Notes under the pieces: generated by a model
Told to the model about the DNA's origin: nothing
Seen by the model: the letters and a program-made list of their open reading frames with translations, nothing else
The model's database searches: none
Source of the DNA: Mycolicibacter senuensis
GTDB lineage: Bacteria; Actinomycetota; Actinomycetes; Mycobacteriales; Mycobacteriaceae
Reading direction: 5' to 3'
DNA: 64,000 bases
Assembly (NCBI RefSeq): GCF_002101885.1
Contig: NZ_LQPS01000016.1
Coordinates: 123,659-187,658, forward strand
Part shown: piece by piece, positions 24,734-33,417 of the stretch
Layout: each line of letters begins with the position of its first letter
How positions within the stretch are numbered: the stretch's first letter is position 1
Made by a program: the position numbers and the translations under genes

Positions 24734-26371
24734 ATGGCCCCCGGACCGTTCGACCGGCTCGCCCGGATCGGATCGATGCTGCAAACGTTCAGCCGGGCCG
24801 GGCTGCTGGCGCCGCTGCGGCCCGACAAGTACCTGCGGATCGCCGCCGCGGCAGCCCGCGAGGGCGGCACCACCACCGTCGGGATCGCGATGGCCGCACA
24901 GCGTGGTGGCGACCGTCCGTCGGTCATCGATGAGCGCGGCAGCATCACCTACACCGAGCTCGACCGGCGCTGCGATGCGCTGGCCGCCGGGCTGCAGCGG
25001 CTCCCCGGCCGGACGCCGCAGGCGATCGCGCTGATGTGCCGCAACCACCGCGGCTTCATCGAGGCGCTGGCCGCCGCCAATCGGATCGGCGCCGACGTAC
25101 TGTTGCTCAACACCAGCTTCGCCGGGCCGGCGCTGGCCGAGGTCGTGGCCCGCGAAGGTGTCGACCTGATCTTCTACGACGAGGAGTTCACCGCCGCAGT
25201 GGATCTGGCCGTACCGGCCGACTCCCGGTGCGTCCGGGTGGCGAGCTGGGCCGACTCCGACATCCCCGGCCTGACGGTGGACGACCTGATCGACGCCAAC
25301 ACCGGACAGCGCCCGGCCAAACCGGCCCGAACCGGCAGCCTGGTCATGCTCACCTCCGGAACCACCGGCACCCCGAAGGGCGCCCGGCGCTCCGGCAGCG
25401 GCGGTGGCGGGGTTGCCGACCTCGCGGCGATCTTCGACCGGATCCCGTGGCACACCGAGGAAACCGTGGTCATCGCGGCCCCGATGTTTCATGCCTGGGG
25501 ATTCTCGCAGCTGGCCCTGGCGTTGACGATGGGCTGCACCATCGCCACTCGGCGCAAGTTCGACCCCGAGGCGACCCTGGACCTGGTGGAGCGCAACGAC
25601 GCGACCGGATTGTGTGTCGTGCCGGTCATGTTCGACCGGATCATGGCGTTGCCCGATGAGGTCCGCGACGAATACCCGTGCCGCTCACTGCGGTTCGCGA
25701 CAGCGTCTGGATCGCGGATGCGCCCGGACGTGGTGACGGCCTTCATGGACGACTTCGGCGACGTCGTCTACAACAACTACAACGCAACCGAAGCCGGCAT
25801 GATCGCGCTGGCCACACCGGAAGACCTGCGCTATTCGCCCGACACCGCGGGCCGAGCAGCGCCCGGAACCGAGGTCCGGATCCTCGACAACGATTTCGCC
25901 GAGGTGGCGGACGGTGTCACCGGGCAGATCTTCGTGCGGAACTCCTCGCAGTTCGAGGGCTATACCGGCGGCGAGTCCAAGCAGTTCCACGATGGTTTCA
26001 TGGCCTCCGGCGATCTGGGCTACTTCGACTCCACCGGAAGGCTTTTCGTGGTCGGTCGCGACGACGAGATGATCGTCTCCGGCGGCGAGAACGTCTACCC
26101 GATCGAGACGGAGAAGGCGTTGACCAAGCACGCCGCCGTCGCCGAAGCCGCGGTGATCGGTGTCGACGACGCCGACTACGGACAGCGACTGGTCGCCTTC
26201 GTCGTGTTGGAGCCGGGCACCACAGCCACCCCCGACGAGCTCAAGCAGCACGTCCGGGACAACCTGGCCGGCTACAAGGTGCCGCGCGACGTCACCATCC
26301 TGGAGGCATTGCCGCGCAACAACACCGGCAAGGTGCTGCGGCGCGAGTTGCAGGCGATGGCCGGCGACTGA
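24734..26371 (+). CDS. fadD12: Fatty-acyl-CoA ligase / synthetase (FadD12-like)
   Basis: 545-residue ANL-superfamily adenylating enzyme that activates an acid to its CoA thioester using ATP. The AMP-binding loop TSGTTGTPKG is at residues 207-216, the second core motif YNNYNATEAG near 345-354, the hinge/Gly motif near GRDDEMIVSGGENVYPIE, and the catalytic lysine in NNTGKVLRREL near the C-terminus. It follows the acyltransferase by 5 bases, matching the Rv1428c-fadD12 pairing of M. tuberculosis. Substrate unknown. Confidence 0.9.
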   Translation: MAPGPFDRLARIGSMLQTFSRAGLLAPLRPDKYLRIAAAAAREGGTTTVGIAMAAQRGGDRPSVIDERGSITYTELDRRCDALAAGLQRLPGRTPQAIALMCRNHRGFIEALAAANRIGADVLLLNTSFAGPALAEVVAREGVDLIFYDEEFTAAVDLAVPADSRCVRVASWADSDIPGLTVDDLIDANTGQRPAKPARTGSLVMLTSGTTGTPKGARRSGSGGGGVADLAAIFDRIPWHTEETVVIAAPMFHAWGFSQLALALTMGCTIATRRKFDPEATLDLVERNDATGLCVVPVMFDRIMALPDEVRDEYPCRSLRFATASGSRMRPDVVTAFMDDFGDVVYNNYNATEAGMIALATPEDLRYSPDTAGRAAPGTEVRILDNDFAEVADGVTGQIFVRNSSQFEGYTGGESKQFHDGFMASGDLGYFDSTGRLFVVGRDDEMIVSGGENVYPIETEKALTKHAAVAEAAVIGVDDADYGQRLVAFVVLEPGTTATPDELKQHVRDNLAGYKVPRDVTILEALPRNNTGKVLRRELQAMAGD

Positions 26372-26477
26372 TTGCCCGCCGAGGGCGCGTCGAACGTGTA
26401 CTGACGGCTAGTTTTCGCCAAGATTTTCGCAACCATTGCACGCTCGGCGAATCGGGGCGAGCCCCCGACGGTCCGGC

Positions 26478-27896
26478 TCAGGCCGGGGCCATCGCCGTAT
26501 CGACCGGCGTCAGCGTCTCGGAAAGCCCTGCGGCACGGCGTATCGCGATGAACTCCTCGACCATGGCGCCGGTCACCTCGTGCGGGTCCTCGACGGTGGC
26601 GCCGTCGGCCAGCACCGAGATGTTCAGCTGGTCCACGTAACTCCACACGGTGATGTTCAGGCCGCTACCGGCGGTCAACGGACCCACCGAGTAGATCTCG
26701 GTGACCAGGGCGCCGCCGACCCGACCACGCTCCCGCGGGCCGGGCACGTTGGAGATGTTGAGGTTGAGCACCTTGTTCTGCCCGTCGCGGCTGGACAGCC
26801 ACCGGAACAGCGACTCCGCCGGCGCCGGCGGGAGATACGCCGACCACCGGCTGACCAGTTCCGGCCCGACCAGATGATGGGCCTCTTTGGCCAGATCTGC
26901 GGCCTCACGCGCCTTTTCGACTCGCTGCAGCACGTCGTCGACGTCGACGGGCAATGCCACCAGCACTCCGGAGAACCGGTTGCCGGAGATCCGGTCCGGG
27001 GAGAAGTCGAAACTCATCGGCACCGAAGCCAACAGCGGGTGGTCGGCGTGGCCGTCGTAGCGCAGCAGCAGCTTGCGCAACGCGCCGGCCGAGATCGCCA
27101 GCACCAGGTCGTTGATCGTCGCGCCCAACTGCTTGCCGGTCGCCTTGACGTCGGCCAGCGCCAGGGTTGCGGTGGCAAACCGGCGCTCCGGGGTCAGCAT
27201 GTGGTTGATGAAGCTCGGTGGTGGGGTGAACGGCCTCGTCAGGTCGGCGGACAGTCTGCGGGTGCTGCGCCGCACCCGCCGCACGCCGGCCGCGGTGTAG
27301 CCGATGGTCGCCGGAATCCTGCCCAACTGTCGCAGGTGGTCACGGAAGGCTGAGCGCACCAGTTGGCCGGCGGTCGGGGCGGGATCGGTTTCGTAAGAAT
27401 CCCGTTCGGAATTCGGGCCGGCCACCAGGTCCATGCCGCGCGCCATCAGGTTCGCCGAGGCGATCCCGTCGGCCAGAGCGTGGTGGATCTTGCCGACCAC
27501 CGCGATCCGGTTGTCGGCCAGGCCCTCGATGAAGTACATCTCCCACAGCGGCCAGCTGCGGTCCAGCGGTGTGCTGGCGATCTGGCCGATGGCCTCATCG
27601 AGTTCGCGCCGGCCGCCCGGAGCCGGCAACGACCACGGCCGGATGTGGTAGGCCAGGTCGACTTCGCAGTTCTCCCGCCACATCGGGTGGTGGAACTTGC
27701 CGGGGATGTCCACCAGTTGGTAGCGGAACGGGTCCAGCTTGTAGAGCCGGCCGTGGATCACCTGCCGGAAGGCATTGACGTCGAAGCCCTGCCGGTCGGC
27801 ATCCAGCTCGATCACCGCGATCTTGAGGGTGTGCATGTGAACGTTCGGCGTCTCGCTGTAGAGCAGAACGGCATCCCACCCGCTGAGGCGCTTCAC
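26478..27896 (-). CDS. Wax ester synthase/diacylglycerol acyltransferase (Rv0221-like)
   Basis: 472-residue WS/DGAT enzyme, which joins acyl-CoA to diacylglycerol or a fatty alcohol to make storage lipid. The catalytic HHxxxDG motif is intact as HHALADG (residues 138-144). The PLWEMYFIEGL segment before it and the C-terminal SNVPGPRERGRVGGALVTEI motif are conserved. Start is GTG (VKRLSGWDAVLLYSETPN), matching Rv0221; the open frame continues far upstream through lipC but encodes nothing there. It is 56 bases downstream of lipC on the same strand, and converges with fadD12. Confidence 0.92.
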   Translation of the reverse strand: MKRLSGWDAVLLYSETPNVHMHTLKIAVIELDADRQGFDVNAFRQVIHGRLYKLDPFRYQLVDIPGKFHHPMWRENCEVDLAYHIRPWSLPAPGGRRELDEAIGQIASTPLDRSWPLWEMYFIEGLADNRIAVVGKIHHALADGIASANLMARGMDLVAGPNSERDSYETDPAPTAGQLVRSAFRDHLRQLGRIPATIGYTAAGVRRVRRSTRRLSADLTRPFTPPPSFINHMLTPERRFATATLALADVKATGKQLGATINDLVLAISAGALRKLLLRYDGHADHPLLASVPMSFDFSPDRISGNRFSGVLVALPVDVDDVLQRVEKAREAADLAKEAHHLVGPELVSRWSAYLPPAPAESLFRWLSSRDGQNKVLNLNISNVPGPRERGRVGGALVTEIYSVGPLTAGSGLNITVWSYVDQLNISVLADGATVEDPHEVTGAMVEEFIAIRRAAGLSETLTPVDTAMAPA

Positions 27897-27952
27897 TGCC
27901 GACCGCTTCCCATGCAGCGAGAGTACCTCGACCGGGCAGCAGCCGACGCCGT

Positions 27953-29185
27953 TCAGATGACCTGTTTGCCGCCGATCGTGGTGCGGTCTCGGTGAATCTG
28001 GTTGAGGAACAAGCCGATAGCCGTACTCATTGCGCCGGTCCGGGATCCGTCGGTCAGGTCGAAGCCGTGTCCTGCTCCGGGCAGCTCCAGGTAGCCGACC
28101 TTGGAGCGCGACACCGCCCGCAGCCGGTCGGCGAAGGCACGTGCCTGCGCCACCGGGATGACGGTGTCGGCACTGCCGTGCACGAGCATGAACGGGGGCG
28201 CCTCGGGATGCACCCGCGCTATCGGGGAGGCCTGCTGGTAGATGTCGCGGTGCCGCCGGATCGATCGGCCGACCACAACCCGCTCCAGGAAGTCGACGAA
28301 CGCGACCCGCTCCGGGGTGGACCGGTCCTCCCAGTCGTAGCGGCCGTAGATACCGACCACGGCGTCCACCGAGGTGTCGGCGCCTTCGGGCAGTCGGTCG
28401 GCGAATTCCCGGTCGCCCACCGCACTGCCGGTCAGCCCGGCCAGCGCGGCCAGGTGTCCGCCCGCCGAGGAGCCCGCCACCGCGATGAAGTTGCGGTCCC
28501 CGCCGAACTTGTCGACGTTGGCGTGCGCCCAGGCGATGGCGGTCTTGACGTCGATGATGTGGCGCGGCCAGCGGTTGTGCGGTGCGACGCGGTAGTCGAT
28601 CGACAGGCACACCCAGCCCCGCTCGGCCAGGTGCGACAGCAGCGCGTAGCCCTGCAGCATCCGGCTGCCGTGCACCCAGGCGCCGCCGGGGACGTAGATC
28701 AGCACCGGCGCCGGTGTCGTCGGCAGTTCGCGGGGCGCCCACACGTCGAGCACCTGGGCGGGGTCGCTGCCGTAGCGCACCCCGGAGCGGTGAATGTGAC
28801 GGCGGTGCTGCAGCGCCTTCCACACCGGCGGCGCCTGCTCCGGTTGCGGCCACTCGACGGCCAGATCGGATGCGGTGACGACACCGCGCAGGGCGGCCTC
28901 GGAGACTGCGTGCGTCTGCTCCCGCGCCTGCTTTCGAGCAGTGGCGGCACCCGGAGCCAGCCACGACCTGGCCGCACTGGAGAGGAACTCCGGCATGTGG
29001 CGGGTCCCCCACACCCCCATCGCGGTCATTCCGCCCAAGGGCTCCAGCCGCTTCCCGACCACCGGCAGGGAAGCTGAAGCGACGCTGAATGCGAGCAGGT
29101 AGTCCGCGGTTCGCGCCCGCTTCAACCAGCGCAGGCGGCCGGTCACATTCCAGCCCGTCTTCGGGGTCTGCGGTGCTGCCGTCAT
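27953..29185 (-). CDS. lipC: Esterase/lipase LipC
   Basis: 410-residue alpha/beta hydrolase. The nucleophile is S240 in AGSSAGGH, the acid D340 in HGSADTVIP, the base H373 in GAGHGFD; the oxyanion loop is VPGGAWVHGS near 165-174. The N-terminal 120 residues are the LipC-specific extension (RLRWLKRARTADYLLAFSVA). It matches Rv0220, a cell-surface esterase in M. tuberculosis. It is followed by the WS/DGAT gene, a pairing that suggests lipid storage and turnover, and is divergent from lipW with a perfect palindrome between. Confidence 0.92.
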   Translation of the reverse strand: MTAAPQTPKTGWNVTGRLRWLKRARTADYLLAFSVASASLPVVGKRLEPLGGMTAMGVWGTRHMPEFLSSAARSWLAPGAATARKQAREQTHAVSEAALRGVVTASDLAVEWPQPEQAPPVWKALQHRRHIHRSGVRYGSDPAQVLDVWAPRELPTTPAPVLIYVPGGAWVHGSRMLQGYALLSHLAERGWVCLSIDYRVAPHNRWPRHIIDVKTAIAWAHANVDKFGGDRNFIAVAGSSAGGHLAALAGLTGSAVGDREFADRLPEGADTSVDAVVGIYGRYDWEDRSTPERVAFVDFLERVVVGRSIRRHRDIYQQASPIARVHPEAPPFMLVHGSADTVIPVAQARAFADRLRAVSRSKVGYLELPGAGHGFDLTDGSRTGAMSTAIGLFLNQIHRDRTTIGGKQVI

Positions 29186-29201
29186 TACCGGAGAGTACCG
29201 C

Positions 29202-29219
29202 GCTTACGCCGGCGTAAGC
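29202..29219. promoter_or_regulatory. 18-base perfect palindrome between lipC and lipW
   Basis: GCTTACGCCGGCGTAAGC is fully self-complementary with no spacer, 17 bases upstream of the lipC ATG and 54 bases upstream of lipW. The size and symmetry suggest a homodimeric repressor site. Confidence 0.55.
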
Positions 29220-29232
29220 CGCAATCGGGCGG

Positions 29233-29258
29233 GTTGCCGATGGCGAAGATCCGGCAAC
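29233..29258. promoter_or_regulatory. Second inverted repeat and leaderless promoter of lipW
   Basis: Arms GTTGCCG (29233-29239) and CGGCAAC (29252-29258) are perfect with a 12-base spacer. GATACT (29262-29267) follows and ends six bases before the lipW ATG, consistent with a leaderless transcript. The repeat therefore occupies the -35/spacer region. Confidence 0.4.
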
Positions 29259-29273
29259 AGCGATACTGAGCCC

Positions 29274-30167
29274 ATGGTAAGCAGCGGGTTTCACCCAGAT
29301 CTGCGCAGGGCCGCGCGATTCCTCCCGCGGGGCGGAATCGGGCCGAGGACCCTGCCGGCGATTCGGGCCCTTGCCAGCCTGCAGGGCCGGCGCGCACCCA
29401 GCGGTATCGAGGTGCTCCCCCTACCGTCGGGCGCCAGTGTGCGGGTGTATCGGCCGCCGCATCGTTCCGCCGATCCGGCGCCCGCGCTGCTGTGGATCCA
29501 CGGCGGCGGCTACGTCATCGGCACCGCCGCGCAGGATGACCGGCTCTGCCGCAGGTTCAGCGAGGAACTCGGTATCACGGTCGCCTCGGTCGACTACCGG
29601 TTGGCGCCGCAACACCCATACCCGGCTGCGTTGGAGGACTGCTGGGCCGGGCTACTACTGCTGGCCGGGCTGGCCGGCGTGGATCCGACGCGGGTGGCGA
29701 TCGGCGGGGCCAGCGCAGGCGGCGGGCTCGCCGCCGCGTTGGCGCAGTTGGCGGCCGACCGCGGCGACGTGCGCCCGGTACTGCAGCTGCTGGTCTACCC
29801 GATGCTCGATGACCGCAGCGCGCACTTGCCGGCCGATCGCGGCTACCGGTTGTGGAATCCGCGGAGCAACCTTTTCGGCTGGACGTCGTACCTGGGCGAT
29901 GCCGATCCGCAGCTCGCGGTGCCGGCCCGCCGCGCAGACCTGAGCGGGCTGGCGCCGGCCTGGATCGGGGTGGGCACGCTGGACCTGTTCCATGACGAGA
30001 ACCTGGCCTACGCGGAGCGGCTGCGGGCCGCGGGCGTGCCGTGCGAGGTCGAAACCGTCCCGGGAGCGTTCCACGGATTCGATCTGCTGCTGACCAAGGC
30101 GCCGGTCTCGCGGTCGTTCTTCGCCAGCCAGTGCGCGAGCCTGCGAAACGCCTTCAAGGAGACCTGA
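29274..30167 (+). CDS. lipW: Hormone-sensitive-lipase-type esterase (LipW-like)
   Basis: 297-residue alpha/beta hydrolase of family IV. The oxyanion-hole motif HGGG is at residues 76-79, the nucleophile S147 in GGASAGGG, the acid D237 in GTLDLFHDEN, and the base H267 in GAFHGFD. Size and locus fit LipW (Rv0217c). The ATG is six bases after a GATACT -10. Two acyl-CoA dehydrogenase genes follow 4 bases after its stop on the same strand, suggesting that fatty acid released here is passed to beta-oxidation. Confidence 0.9.
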   Translation: MVSSGFHPDLRRAARFLPRGGIGPRTLPAIRALASLQGRRAPSGIEVLPLPSGASVRVYRPPHRSADPAPALLWIHGGGYVIGTAAQDDRLCRRFSEELGITVASVDYRLAPQHPYPAALEDCWAGLLLLAGLAGVDPTRVAIGGASAGGGLAAALAQLAADRGDVRPVLQLLVYPMLDDRSAHLPADRGYRLWNPRSNLFGWTSYLGDADPQLAVPARRADLSGLAPAWIGVGTLDLFHDENLAYAERLRAAGVPCEVETVPGAFHGFDLLLTKAPVSRSFFASQCASLRNAFKET

Positions 30168-30171
30168 TCTG

Positions 30172-31227
30172 GTGGCCGATCGCGAGGAGCTGCAGGCGTT
30201 GCGCGGTGCGGTCGCCGACTTGATGGCCAAGGCCGACGGCGACAGCTGGGGCGAACTGGCGGCGATGGGCCTGCTGGGAATGCTGGTGCCCGAGGAGTAC
30301 GGCGGGGCCGGGGCCGGTCCGGTCGAGGTGGGCGTGGTGGCCGAGGAACTGGGCCGGGTGCTGTTCGACGGTCCGTACTTGTCGACGGCGGTACTTGCCG
30401 TGAACCTCCTTGCAGCCCTGGATGATCCAGCGCAATGCGAAGCAGTGCTGCCGGGGATCGCCGCCGGCGGCACCCGGGTCGCGCTCGCCTTCGCCGAGGG
30501 CTCCTCGCCCCGCCCGCCCGCGAGGCCGGCGACGTCGGCCCACGGTGACGACTCGCCGGTGCTGACCGGCGAGAAGCGGTTCGTGCTCGATGCCGACGGC
30601 GCCGATTCGATCTATGTGCTGGCCGACACCGCGTCCGGACCCGGAGTCTTCGCCGTCGACACCGCAGCCGCGGGCGTCACCGTGCAACCATTGACCACGG
30701 TCGACCAGTCACGCCGGCTGTGCACCGTCCGGCTGGCCGGCGCGCCGGCCACCCCGGTCGGTGAACCTGGCCGCGGCGTCGAGGTTTTCACCGCCGCGTT
30801 GGACCGCTCCGCGGTGGCATTGCTCAGCGAACAGGCCGGGGCGGCCAAGCGCGCCATGGAGATGGCCCGCGACTACGCCAAGACCCGCTACCAGTTCGGC
30901 CGGGCGATCGGCAGCTTCCAGGCCGTCAAGCACATGTGCGCCGACATGCTGTTGGAGGCCGAGTCCGCGGTGTCGGCCGCCCGCCACGTCGCCGCAGCCG
31001 TCGCCGACGGTTCGCCGGGCTGGTTGGCCGACCTCGCCCTTGCCCAGGCGTATTGCTCGGATGCGTCTGTTTTTGTGGGCGCCACCAACATTCAGGTGCA
31101 CGGGGGGATCGGATTCACCTGGGAGCACCCCGCCCACCGGTATCTGCGGCGGGCCCGCGGCGACGCCCAGTTGTTCGGCAGTCCGGCCTGGCACCGTGAA
31201 CGCTACCTGCGAGAGATCGGAGCCTGA
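30172..31227 (+). CDS. Acyl-CoA dehydrogenase, short subunit of a probable heteromeric pair
   Basis: 351-residue acyl-CoA dehydrogenase starting at GTG. It lacks the first helices of a full-length enzyme (WGELAAMGLLGMLVPEEYGG is already near residue 24). The C-terminal part has KTRYQFGRAIGSFQAVKHMC and QVHGGIGFTWEHPAHRYLRR, the latter holding the glutamate that serves as base in related subunits. It follows lipW by 4 bases and is followed by a second dehydrogenase gene after one base. In mycobacterial steroid catabolism such adjacent pairs form alpha2beta2 enzymes; the same is likely here. Confidence 0.87.
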   Translation: MADREELQALRGAVADLMAKADGDSWGELAAMGLLGMLVPEEYGGAGAGPVEVGVVAEELGRVLFDGPYLSTAVLAVNLLAALDDPAQCEAVLPGIAAGGTRVALAFAEGSSPRPPARPATSAHGDDSPVLTGEKRFVLDADGADSIYVLADTASGPGVFAVDTAAAGVTVQPLTTVDQSRRLCTVRLAGAPATPVGEPGRGVEVFTAALDRSAVALLSEQAGAAKRAMEMARDYAKTRYQFGRAIGSFQAVKHMCADMLLEAESAVSAARHVAAAVADGSPGWLADLALAQAYCSDASVFVGATNIQVHGGIGFTWEHPAHRYLRRARGDAQLFGSPAWHRERYLREIGA

Positions 31228-31228
31228 G

Positions 31229-32389
31229 ATGAGCGACGGCATCGGCGACGACGCCTTGCGCGCCGAGGTCCGGGACTGGCTGGCGGCCAACTGGTCTCCC
31301 GATGTCGACCGGGCGACGTTCGCCACCGCCGTGCTCGAAGCGGGATGGACCGTGCCGAGCTGGGAACCCGACCGCTACGGACGCGGCCTCACCGATCGGC
31401 AATCACGGTTGGTGGCCGCTGAATTCGCTGCTGTCGGGGCGCCCGGCAGCGGGCACGACCGGAGCGATCTGTTCGCCTGCACCATCCACGACCGCGGCTC
31501 CGAAGAGCAGCAGCGCAGACTGTTGCCCCCGGCGCTGCGCGGCGAGAGCAAATGGTGCCTACTCTACAGCGAGCCCGGCGCGGGATCGGATCTGGCCGGC
31601 CTGCGCACCCGCGCCGAACGCGACGGCGATGACTGGATCGTCAACGGCCAGAAAGTGTGGACGTCGTTCGCGACGACTGCCGACTACGGCATGCTGGTGG
31701 CGCGCACCGACCCGGATGTGCCCAAGCACAACGGGATCACCTTCTTCATGCTGCCGATGCGCCAGCCGGGCGTGGAAATCCGGCCGATCCACCAGATCAC
31801 CGGCGAATCGGAGTTCAACGAGGTGTTCTTGACAGACGCCCGGGTGCCCGATGCGAACCGGATCGGCGAGCCGGGCGCCGGCTGGTCGGTGCTGCAGGTC
31901 GCGCTGGGTTACGAACGCCGGTTGATGGGCGACATCGCGCGCACCAGCCGCGGCCGCCGTGCGAAGACCGACGGCCTGGTCGAATCGGCACGCGAGGCCG
32001 GCTGCCTGGGCGATTCCCACATCCGCCAGCAGATCGCCCGCGTGCAGGCGCTGTCGACGGTGAACCGCTGGAACAACCAGCGCGCCAAGACCAGCGCCGA
32101 TCGCGTCGAGGCCGCCACCCTGCTGGCGCTGGGCAAGATCGCGATGTCGCGGATTCTGCACGAGACCGCGCGCGTCCAGACCGAGATCGTCGGCGCCGAG
32201 TCGATGCTGAGTGGACCGGAGAATCCGGTCGGCGACGCGGTGACGTTTCGGGCGCTCAACGCCTACTTCACCTCGATCGGCGGCGGCACCGACCAGATTC
32301 AGCGCAACATCATCGGCGAGCGGATCCTCGGGCTGCCCAAGGAACCCGATCCCTACCGCGACGCACCGTTTCGCGACCTACCGCACTAG
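31229..32389 (+). CDS. Acyl-CoA dehydrogenase, second subunit of a probable heteromeric pair
   Basis: 386-residue acyl-CoA dehydrogenase. FAD/substrate-binding features are clear: LLYSEPGAGSDLAGLRTRAE, WIVNGQKVWTSFA, FNEVFLTDARVPD, and the C-terminal TSIGGGTDQIQRNIIGERIL. The ATG lies one base after the upstream dehydrogenase's stop, so translation is coupled. It lacks the WEH glutamate seen in the first subunit, consistent with division of labour between subunits. It converges with the MaoC gene. Confidence 0.88.
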   Translation: MSDGIGDDALRAEVRDWLAANWSPDVDRATFATAVLEAGWTVPSWEPDRYGRGLTDRQSRLVAAEFAAVGAPGSGHDRSDLFACTIHDRGSEEQQRRLLPPALRGESKWCLLYSEPGAGSDLAGLRTRAERDGDDWIVNGQKVWTSFATTADYGMLVARTDPDVPKHNGITFFMLPMRQPGVEIRPIHQITGESEFNEVFLTDARVPDANRIGEPGAGWSVLQVALGYERRLMGDIARTSRGRRAKTDGLVESAREAGCLGDSHIRQQIARVQALSTVNRWNNQRAKTSADRVEAATLLALGKIAMSRILHETARVQTEIVGAESMLSGPENPVGDAVTFRALNAYFTSIGGGTDQIQRNIIGERILGLPKEPDPYRDAPFRDLPH

Positions 32390-32421
32390 CACTGGTGCAC
32401 GGTGCGCCGGACGGCGGGGCC

Positions 32422-33390
32422 TCAGAACTGCAGGGCGGTGAAACGCCAGTCCAGAACCTGGCGATCCGGCTCGCCCACGGCGTAGACCAGCGATCGCAAC
32501 CCCAGCATGTTGTCGGCAGCCGATTCCACCTGCAGTTCGCTGTAGAGGGTATCGCCCTCGTGGACCGGCCCGGTGTGGTCGCAGGACTGCCAGCCGACCA
32601 CGGTGACCAGGTTGGGCAGCAGGCGGCAGGCCTGCGCCAGCGCCAGTCCGATGGTGTGCCCGCCGTAGACCAGCCGCTGACCCGCCACCCGTGAATCGTG
32701 GTGTGTGGCGGCGATATTGAGTGTCAGGCGGGCCAACTCCGGGGCGGAGGACACGACGTCGCCGGTACTGGTCAGCACGGCTCCTTTCAAGCCGCCCGCG
32801 GCCTGGTCGAAATGCGGGCCGGGAACTCGCTGCCGGAACTCCTCGGCGTCCCAGTGCGCGGTGACATCCGATGGGGCCGCAAGGCCGGCGCCGATGGCGG
32901 ACAGGTCGTCGCGGTGACCGGTGTCGGCCGCGTCCGGTGACAGCGGCAGCATCGCGCAACGGTAGAAATCGAGCACCAACCGGTCGACCTGATCGATGGT
33001 GGTCACCCGCAGCGCCACCAGACCGGTGCGCTCCCGTCCGGGCTTGGCCGAGTTCTGTTTCAGGCCTACGACTTCGGTCCGGGTGAACAGCGTGTCGCCG
33101 ATAACCGGATACCGGAAGAACGCCAGGCCGCGGTAGAAAAGATTGGCCTTGACGCGCCGGGTCACCAACGTGGACTGTCCGATCGCCACGTCACACACCA
33201 GGCCGGGGTGCGCCAGCGGCGTCATGGCTCCGGTGACCATCCGGGACAGTTCAGCGTCCAGCGGCAGTCGCATCCGGTCACCGAGGATCGCCTGATGCAG
33301 GGCGGCGGATCCGGGCGTCAACGTCATCGCCGGGGCCGCGTCGAACACCTGGCCGACATCGAGTTCGTCGAAGTAGGGCGCGTCGGTCAT
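32422..33390 (-). CDS. MaoC-like double-hotdog hydratase (Rv0216-like)
   Basis: 322-residue protein with two hotdog domains. The N-terminal domain has YFDELDVGQVFDAAPAMTLT and a first hotdog helix; the C-terminal domain carries LVYGGHTIGLALAQACRLLP and VHEGDTLYSELQVESA. Rv0216 is a structurally characterised double-hotdog protein whose natural substrate is not settled; (R)-specific enoyl-CoA hydration is the family activity. ATG 33390 was chosen; the frame extends further but runs into the divergent fadE3 gene, which starts 27 bases away. Confidence 0.88.
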   Translation of the reverse strand: MTDAPYFDELDVGQVFDAAPAMTLTPGSAALHQAILGDRMRLPLDAELSRMVTGAMTPLAHPGLVCDVAIGQSTLVTRRVKANLFYRGLAFFRYPVIGDTLFTRTEVVGLKQNSAKPGRERTGLVALRVTTIDQVDRLVLDFYRCAMLPLSPDAADTGHRDDLSAIGAGLAAPSDVTAHWDAEEFRQRVPGPHFDQAAGGLKGAVLTSTGDVVSSAPELARLTLNIAATHHDSRVAGQRLVYGGHTIGLALAQACRLLPNLVTVVGWQSCDHTGPVHEGDTLYSELQVESAADNMLGLRSLVYAVGEPDRQVLDWRFTALQF

Positions 33391-33405
33391 CTGAGAATCC
33401 TGACA

Positions 33406-33411
33406 TACGGT
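33406..33411 (+). promoter_or_regulatory. -10 box TACGGT of a leaderless fadE3 promoter
   Basis: TACGGT fits TANNNT and ends six bases before the fadE3 ATG at 33418. The 27-base gap to the divergent MaoC gene leaves little room for a leader. Confidence 0.45.
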
Positions 33412-33417
33412 GAACCG

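Noticed and set aside
26478..29294. A 938-codon open frame on the minus strand
   Set aside because: Only the 3' half (from GTG 27896) encodes the WS/DGAT protein. The upstream part is an out-of-frame shadow of lipC, which has a complete catalytic triad in its own frame.
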